DNA from: Takakia lepidozioides
Lineage: Eukaryota; Streptophyta; Takakiopsida; Takakiales; Takakiaceae
DNA: 60,000 nucleotides
Direction of reading: 5' to 3'
Assembly: GCA_030704615.1 (NCBI GenBank)
Contig: CM060731.1
Location: 22,446,001 to 22,506,000, forward strand
The number at the start of each line of letters is the position of its first letter. Position 1 is the stretch's first letter. Shown here in pieces: positions 55,515-60,000 of the stretch. The notes beneath the pieces were generated by a model. That model had not been told where the DNA came from and ran no database searches. It saw nothing but the letters and a program-made list of their open reading frames with translations. A program made the translations under genes and the position numbers.

Positions 55515-56410
55515 CATGTGATGGGCTGTGACAGGCTGTGCCCTGTGCCCTGTGGAGCTGTGACGGGCTGTGATGGGCTGTGACGGGCTGTGACAGGCTG
55601 TGATGGGCTGTGATGGGCTGTGATGGGCTGTGCCCTGTGCCCTTTGGGGCTGTGACGGGCTGTGTCAGGCTGTGACAGGTTGTGCCCAGTGGCCTTTGGG
55701 GCTGTGACGGGCTGTGCGGGGCTGTGACAGGCTGTGCCCTGAGGCCTGTGGGGCTGTGACGGGCTGTGACAGGCTGTGCCCATGGCCTTTGGGGCTGTGA
55801 CGGGTTGTGACAGGCTGTGATGGGCTGTGACAGGCTGTGCCCTGTGCCCTGTGGGGCTGTGACGGGCTGTGTCAGGCTGTGACAGGCTGTGCCCAGTGGC
55901 CTTTGGGGCTGTGACGGGCTGTGCGGGCTGTGACAGGCTGTGCCCATGGCCTTTGGGGCTGTGACGGGCTGTGAGGGGCTGTGACATGCCGTGCCCATGG
56001 CCTTTGGGGCTGTGACGGGCTGTGACGGGCTGTGACGGGCTGTGACATGCCGTGCCCATGGCCTTTGGGGCTGTGACGGGCTGTGAGGGGCTGTGACAGG
56101 CCGTGCCTGAGGCCTTTGAGGCTGTGACGGGCTGTGAGGGGCTGTGACATGCCGTGCCTGAGGCCTTTGGGGCTGTGACGGGCTATGAGGGGCTGTGACA
56201 GGCCGTGCCTGAGGCCTTTGAGGCTGTGAGGGGCTGTGAGGGGCTGTGACAGGCCGTGCCTGAGGCCTTTGAGGCTGTGACGGGCTGTGAGGGGCTGTGA
56301 CAGGCCGTGCCTGAGGCCTTTGGGGCTGTGACAGGCTGTGAGGGGCTGTGACAGGCCGTGCCTGAGGCCTTTGAGGCTGTGACAGGCTGTTAGGGGCTGC
56401 GACAGGCTGT
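55515..56410. repeat. GC-rich minisatellite, 51-bp unit with shorter sub-repeats
   Basis: Built from GGGCTGTGAC/A(G)GGCTGTG blocks. In 56100-56400 the word CCTGAGGCCTTTG recurs at about 56106, 56157, 56209, 56260, 56311 and 56361, a strict ~51-bp period. Since 51 is a multiple of 3 and the unit lacks stops, long minus-strand frames appear (such as 56549-55872) with 17-residue repeats. I read these as by-products, not genes. Confidence 0.9.
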
Positions 56411-57187
56411 GCCCAGTGGCCTGTGGGACTGTGACGGCTGTGACCAGTGAGCTGTGTGGGCCTGTGCTGGTCTGTGGTGGCCCGTATTGACCTGTGGACG
56501 GCCTGTGCTGACTCGTGGAGGCACTGGTGGACTGCCTAAGGACTGGCATGTGGTCTGGAAGGTCAAATTTTGAAGCTCGTGGAGGGCGGTTTGAGGAGTA
56601 TCTTCATGATATTCCCATGGTCATGCAAGTGAGGGTAGAGAGGAGAGGCAGAGTGTTGGGATGAGAGCATGCTGGGGTTAGGCATTGCTTTAGCTTCTCT
56701 TCCTCGTAGTTTCCACCCTCTCATTAGGCCAAGACCTTTCCGTAGGTGGAGGCAAGAGTCAGTCCGGGTTTGGGCTGGGGTGTCCTTGCAGGAGCAACAC
56801 CGTGGAGTTGTTTTTGGTGTGGGGGAGTTGTCGATCTGATTTCTTGTGTTTGGATCCCCTCCATACCTGCATGCTTGACTGTGCGCCATGCTAGTTTTGT
56901 GTGGGCGCTTGTTTTTATAGGTGATTGGTCCGGATTTGATCACCGGCTAGTCCTAGAGCATGCTGTCGATGGTGAGACTGGGGTGATGACCAGCCAGACC
57001 ATCATTGTTTCTCCTGTGGTGAGGTTGGAGGTGATGACCAACCAACCATAGGAGTGTTTGCGGTGGATGCAGGTACAGGTGTAGGCTATGTTAGGAACTT
57101 AGTATTCCAAACCATAAGCCGCAACAGGTTCTCTACCCGGTTACCTTGTGGAGAGGGGGTTAGGGACATGTTCATGACCGGTTGAGT

Positions 57188-59455
57188 GTCAACACGGAGG
57201 TGCCACTAGTTGCTGGGGACAGTGCCGGTTCGAGCACTAGCGATACTAGTGGGTACACGAGACGAGGTGTGCGGTTTAGGCCACCTTCACCTCCTGTGTC
57301 TTCCACGGAAGGTTCTGATTCGGATTGTGAATCAGGAGGACTCATACCGGCGGTGCAAGTTGTTTCTTTGCCATTGTTGTGGGACACAATGGAGGAGATG
57401 TATGGAGCTACCAAGGGGCCACGAAGGTACTCTGGGGCGGTGGGCACCATCGAGTTGGATGATTTTATCCAAGAGTTTGATAGTTGGTGTGATTTGCAGC
57501 AAATGCGCAATCCACAACTATTTACGCCTTTCATGGCATGGAAGGGGCTGTTTCAGCACCTTGAGGGGCCGCCTATGGATGATTACCATGAGTTCAGGCG
57601 GGGGCATGAGGTTGAGATCGAGGAGTGGAGGATGTACTGGTCACCCGACTATGTCTCCATCACTAGGGGCACTAGAGCCACGAGGGCAGTGGCTACACCT
57701 GCCGCTGCACCGGCAGCTTCAGCAAGCAGCAGTGGGACTGGTGGTACAGTAGCTACGACGTCCACCCAAGCCACTACCGCACCAGCACTAGCACCCGTGC
57801 CTGCCTTCAACCCTGTTGTGGAGTTCTTCGAAGAGTTGAGAGGGAACTACCAAGGGGTGAGGACAGAGAAGTTGCGGAGCTTGCAAGAGTTCCAACGGAA
57901 GCCGACCGAGAGCTTGAGGGAGGCTTTCACTCGCATGAGGCGCTTGATAAATGTAACCCAAGGGGTTACGGAAGCTCAGGCAGTCCAATTCTGGTATGGG
58001 ATATTGGACAAGGAGCTGAGGAGAAGGGTGCGGGATGCAACTCTCCTACAAGCGGCCCAACCCACCTTAGCAAATGTGTTTTTGCTGGCAGAGCGGATAG
58101 AGCTCAACATGGTGGAGGAACGAGTGGTCATGGTGGGATTTGCTAAGGAGACACCACGGGGTAGTGGTGCTCCTAGCCAACCACTACCTCAACGTGCTCA
58201 AGGCAACAAGGGGGCTCAGGTGAAGCTCAGGGAAGGGCAGAGAGGACCTCAGATGCAGGGGTCTCTCCCTTCATTTGCTGGCCAACAACGGGCGGATGTG
58301 GTGTGCTGGACATGTGGAGGACCCCATGTCAAGAAGGATTGTCCAGAGGGAGGCAAAGGGCCGGCACATGCACAGCCTGCACAGTTACAGTGTGGGCATT
58401 GTGGCAAACACGGGCATGGAGAGGCTCAGTGTTATGGTTTGCATCCTGAGTTGCGCCCAGGCCAGTTCCAAGGGAACAATGGTGGCCGGGGGCGAGGTGG
58501 AGCAGCCCAGAGAGGACGAGGTGGCCAGCCACGAGGCCAAGGGCAAGCTCAACGTGGCCAAGGACGCGGAGGTCAGGGTGTTGACCAAGGCATGGCCAAC
58601 CGGCTTCAGCAGCTAGAGCAGAGGCTCGCTGCCATGGCTACAGCTCAGGTGGTACCGGCTCTAAGGCCGGATGGTCCACCTCCTGCTCCTGAGGGAGGAG
58701 ATATGGGAGGCATGGGATTCATGTGTGGAGCAGCACTACCACTAGTGCAGGTGGAGTCTGCTGCAGCCGTGACTCGAGGAGCAGCACGAGTTCCTGAGCC
58801 ACGAGGTGCAGAGGTGGAGTTGGATCCACAGCGTGGGGAGGCAAGCCGTCAGGCTAGGCTTCCTCAGTCATTCACATTGGCGGAGACAGTGTCGACGCCA
58901 TCCATGGCACCTAGTTCTCGCCCGACTGTTACCGAGGCGGAGGTTACTATGCCATTGGGGAGAGCTACACGGGTAGCACCACTACCTAGTGTTGCCAAGG
59001 CTACGGCAGCTAGTGTGCTGCTAGGAGCGGCCACATCTGTGTGCCAGGCTCCATTGTTCTCGGCTACCATGATTGCGACGCCGGGGGTAAGACCAGCTGA
59101 GGTGTTCAGGCTGGCAGCTACACTCTGTGAGAGTGGGGAGGTTACTTCATCTTCTGCGGAGATAGTGGGAGGTGTAGTGCCGGAGGGATCCTCGGATTTG
59201 AGGGTCAAGACTGCCACGGCGGCGCCATGGCAAGCTGCAGCTGCCAGGTTGATGGAGCTGCCAGCTAGGCCAGCCATTGAGCGCGCCATGGTGACACCTG
59301 GAGTTGTCATGTTAGACAACCAGGATGGCATTTTCTGTTTGAGTGGACCGGCAGGCAAGAGGTACCGGCCACTGCGGGTCTTGTTGGACTCGGGAGCTCA
59401 GCCATTGATGCTGGGCAGAGCTGCTATTGCAGGCTTGGGCCTCACGGAGGCGTAA
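57188..59455 (+). CDS. Gag-protease of family C copy 2, intact frame
   Basis: One open frame of about 755 codons after a TGA at 57183-57185. It has no ATG near its 5' end; the first in-frame ATG is MEEMYGATKGPRRYSGAVG (about 57390). Order: capsid (FDSWCDLQQMRNPQLFTPFM, QVPTEAQ-type NVTQGVTEAQAVQFWYGIL), two CCHC knuckles with all ligands (CWTCGGPHVKKDC, CGHCGKHGHGEAQC), a Gly/Arg-rich RNA-binding-like tract, a long Ala/Pro linker, and the retropepsin LLDSGAQPLMLGRAAIAG. It ends in TAA at 59453-59455 where copy 1 has a sense codon. Gag forms the particle and protease matures the polyprotein. Confidence 0.9.
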   Translation, partial: VNTEVPLVAGDSAGSSTSDTSGYTRRGVRFRPPSPPVSSTEGSDSDCESGGLIPAVQVVSLPLLWDTMEEMYGATKGPRRYSGAVGTIELDDFIQEFDSWCDLQQMRNPQLFTPFMAWKGLFQHLEGPPMDDYHEFRRGHEVEIEEWRMYWSPDYVSITRGTRATRAVATPAAAPAASASSSGTGGTVATTSTQATTAPALAPVPAFNPVVEFFEELRGNYQGVRTEKLRSLQEFQRKPTESLREAFTRMRRLINVTQGVTEAQAVQFWYGILDKELRRRVRDATLLQAAQPTLANVFLLAERIELNMVEERVVMVGFAKETPRGSGAPSQPLPQRAQGNKGAQVKLREGQRGPQMQGSLPSFAGQQRADVVCWTCGGPHVKKDCPEGGKGPAHAQPAQLQCGHCGKHGHGEAQCYGLHPELRPGQFQGNNGGRGRGGAAQRGRGGQPRGQGQAQRGQGRGGQGVDQGMANRLQQLEQRLAAMATAQVVPALRPDGPPPAPEGGDMGGMGFMCGAALPLVQVESAAAVTRGAARVPEPRGAEVELDPQRGEASRQARLPQSFTLAETVSTPSMAPSSRPTVTEAEVTMPLGRATRVAPLPSVAKATAASVLLGAATSVCQAPLFSATMIATPGVRPAEVFRLAATLCESGEVTSSSAEIVGGVVPEGSSDLRVKTATAAPWQAAAARLMELPARPAIERAMVTPGVVMLDNQDGIFCLSGPAGKRYRPLRVLLDSGAQPLMLGRAAIAGLGLTEA

Positions 59456-60000
59456 ATGGAGCCTTGTCCTTTCCAGATACAGACGTCTCTGGGAGGATCG
59501 GAGCAGGCTCGGGGCATGACACGGCGTGAGTTGGCTATCAGACTACGGCCGGATCACCCTACAGATGGCTCAGTGATGCGAGCCAAGGCCATTGTGACAG
59601 ACGCAGTCTCATACGATGTCCTGGTTGGTGGGGCAGTGTTGTACCCCATGGGCTTCACCCTGGATTTTTGGGAGGAGTCAGCTTCCTATAGGCCTGCATG
59701 GCAGTCAGGGGAGGGCCGGCGTGTGCAGCTCCCTGTGACGTTCATAGGAGGAGTTGCGGTTGCCCAGCGAGGCAAGATGCCGACACTAGCAGCATTCACA
59801 GCGGCAGTGAGTTGGCCTAGAGAGTTGCTTGAGGGCAATGCTCATTAGAGGATGTACCACCTCCGGGAGAGCAGGATGACATGTATGGTATGGCGGAGTT
59901 GCCTACCATGGTTGCTCAGACTCCATTGTGGGGCACGAGCAAGGATTTGCAGCGGGATGCTGATCGACGGGTGCAACAAGCCTGGGTGGAGGCTTTTGTA
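59456..60000 (+). pseudogene. Post-protease segment of family C copy 2, to window edge
   Basis: Directly in frame after the TAA, the reading continues MEPCPFQIQTSLGGSEQ through AIVTDAVSYDVLVGGAVLYP and LPVTFIGGVAVAQRGKMP to a TAG at 59846-59848 created by a one-base loss relative to copy 1. In the next frame it continues DMYGMAELPTMVAQTPLWG and WGTSKDLQRDADRR to the edge. In copy 1 this same text is followed within ~130 residues by methyltransferase motif I. Confidence 0.82.

Larger units (their letters stand above)
54088..56750 (+). other. Variable leader of family C copy 2
   Basis: No protein recognised. It carries the ~100-bp repeats at 54774-55080 and a GC-rich minisatellite (55515-56410). 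Nothing here resembles the cyclase fragment or the unknown ORF in the leader of copy 1. Confidence 0.6.
53761..60000 (+). mobile_element. Ty3/Gypsy element family C, copy 2, 5' part
   Basis: Plus-strand element: LTR 53761-54087, leader 54088-57180, gag-protease 57188-59848, running off the right edge in the segment that in copy 1 leads to the methyltransferase region. Gag and protease match copy 1 closely and are better preserved. Leader ends match copy 1; the middle does not. The flank before the LTR is GGTAT. Confidence 0.88.

Noticed and set aside
55439-56549. Minus-strand frames of 178-225 codons with His/Ser/Gln/Pro repeats
   Set aside because: They derive from a GC-rich 51-bp minisatellite without stops. 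Composition is repetitive and no start, domain or conservation supports a protein.
1-60000. CRISPR arrays, bacterial operons, riboswitches, rRNA genes
   Set aside because: None seen; tandem repeats here lack regular unique spacers, and the gene content is that of a plant nuclear genome.

Overview
The window looks like nuclear DNA of a land plant, most likely a fern. It has intron-containing plant genes (a WAT1/EamA transporter, and a DYW-type PPR joined to OSB-type exons), very dense LTR retrotransposons, and a squalene-hopene-cyclase-type triterpene synthase fragment, a bacterial-type enzyme known from ferns. The species was not identified. All calls come from reading the sequence; no database search was run.

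Layout. 1-2485: 5' part of a Ty3/Gypsy element on the minus strand (family A), ending in its LTR. 2486-3400: a 60-bp-period minisatellite. 3503-11551: a decayed Gypsy element on the plus strand (family B); its 3' LTR is split by a solo LTR of family A, and the empty target site survives in its 5' LTR. 11552-13484: AT-rich, no gene seen. 13485-25566: a large Gypsy element on the minus strand (family C) that appears to be about 12 kb. Its order is gag, protease, C5-cytosine-DNA-methyltransferase-like region, reverse transcriptase/RNase H, integrase, PHD finger. Its long leader holds a squalene-hopene cyclase fragment on the opposite strand. 26564-27682: intact metallophosphatase of the Mn-dependent ADP-ribose/CDP-alcohol diphosphatase type. 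30123-39768: five tandem ~571-bp modules, each carrying the two split exons of an OSB 'PDF' motif. The last exon runs in frame into a complete PPR-DYW protein, and a LINE (32533-36304, minus) interrupts the array. 41250-46078: inverted-repeat and CACTA-like non-autonomous DNA with tandem repeats and long G and C runs. 47273-51883: a WAT1-related transporter gene (minus) with one GC-AG intron and an unlocated second exon. 53761-60000: the 5' part of a second, better preserved family C element (plus) running off the right edge.

The most interesting system is family C: a Gypsy retrotransposon that combines a cytosine methyltransferase between protease and reverse transcriptase with a C-terminal PHD finger on the integrase, a writer plus a reader of chromatin state. 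Copy 1 is broken by frameshifts. Copy 2 has an almost intact gag-pro and stops at the window edge just before its methyltransferase should start. The second notable locus is the OSB/PPR-DYW chimera, which would join an organellar single-stranded-DNA-binding motif array to an RNA-editing factor.
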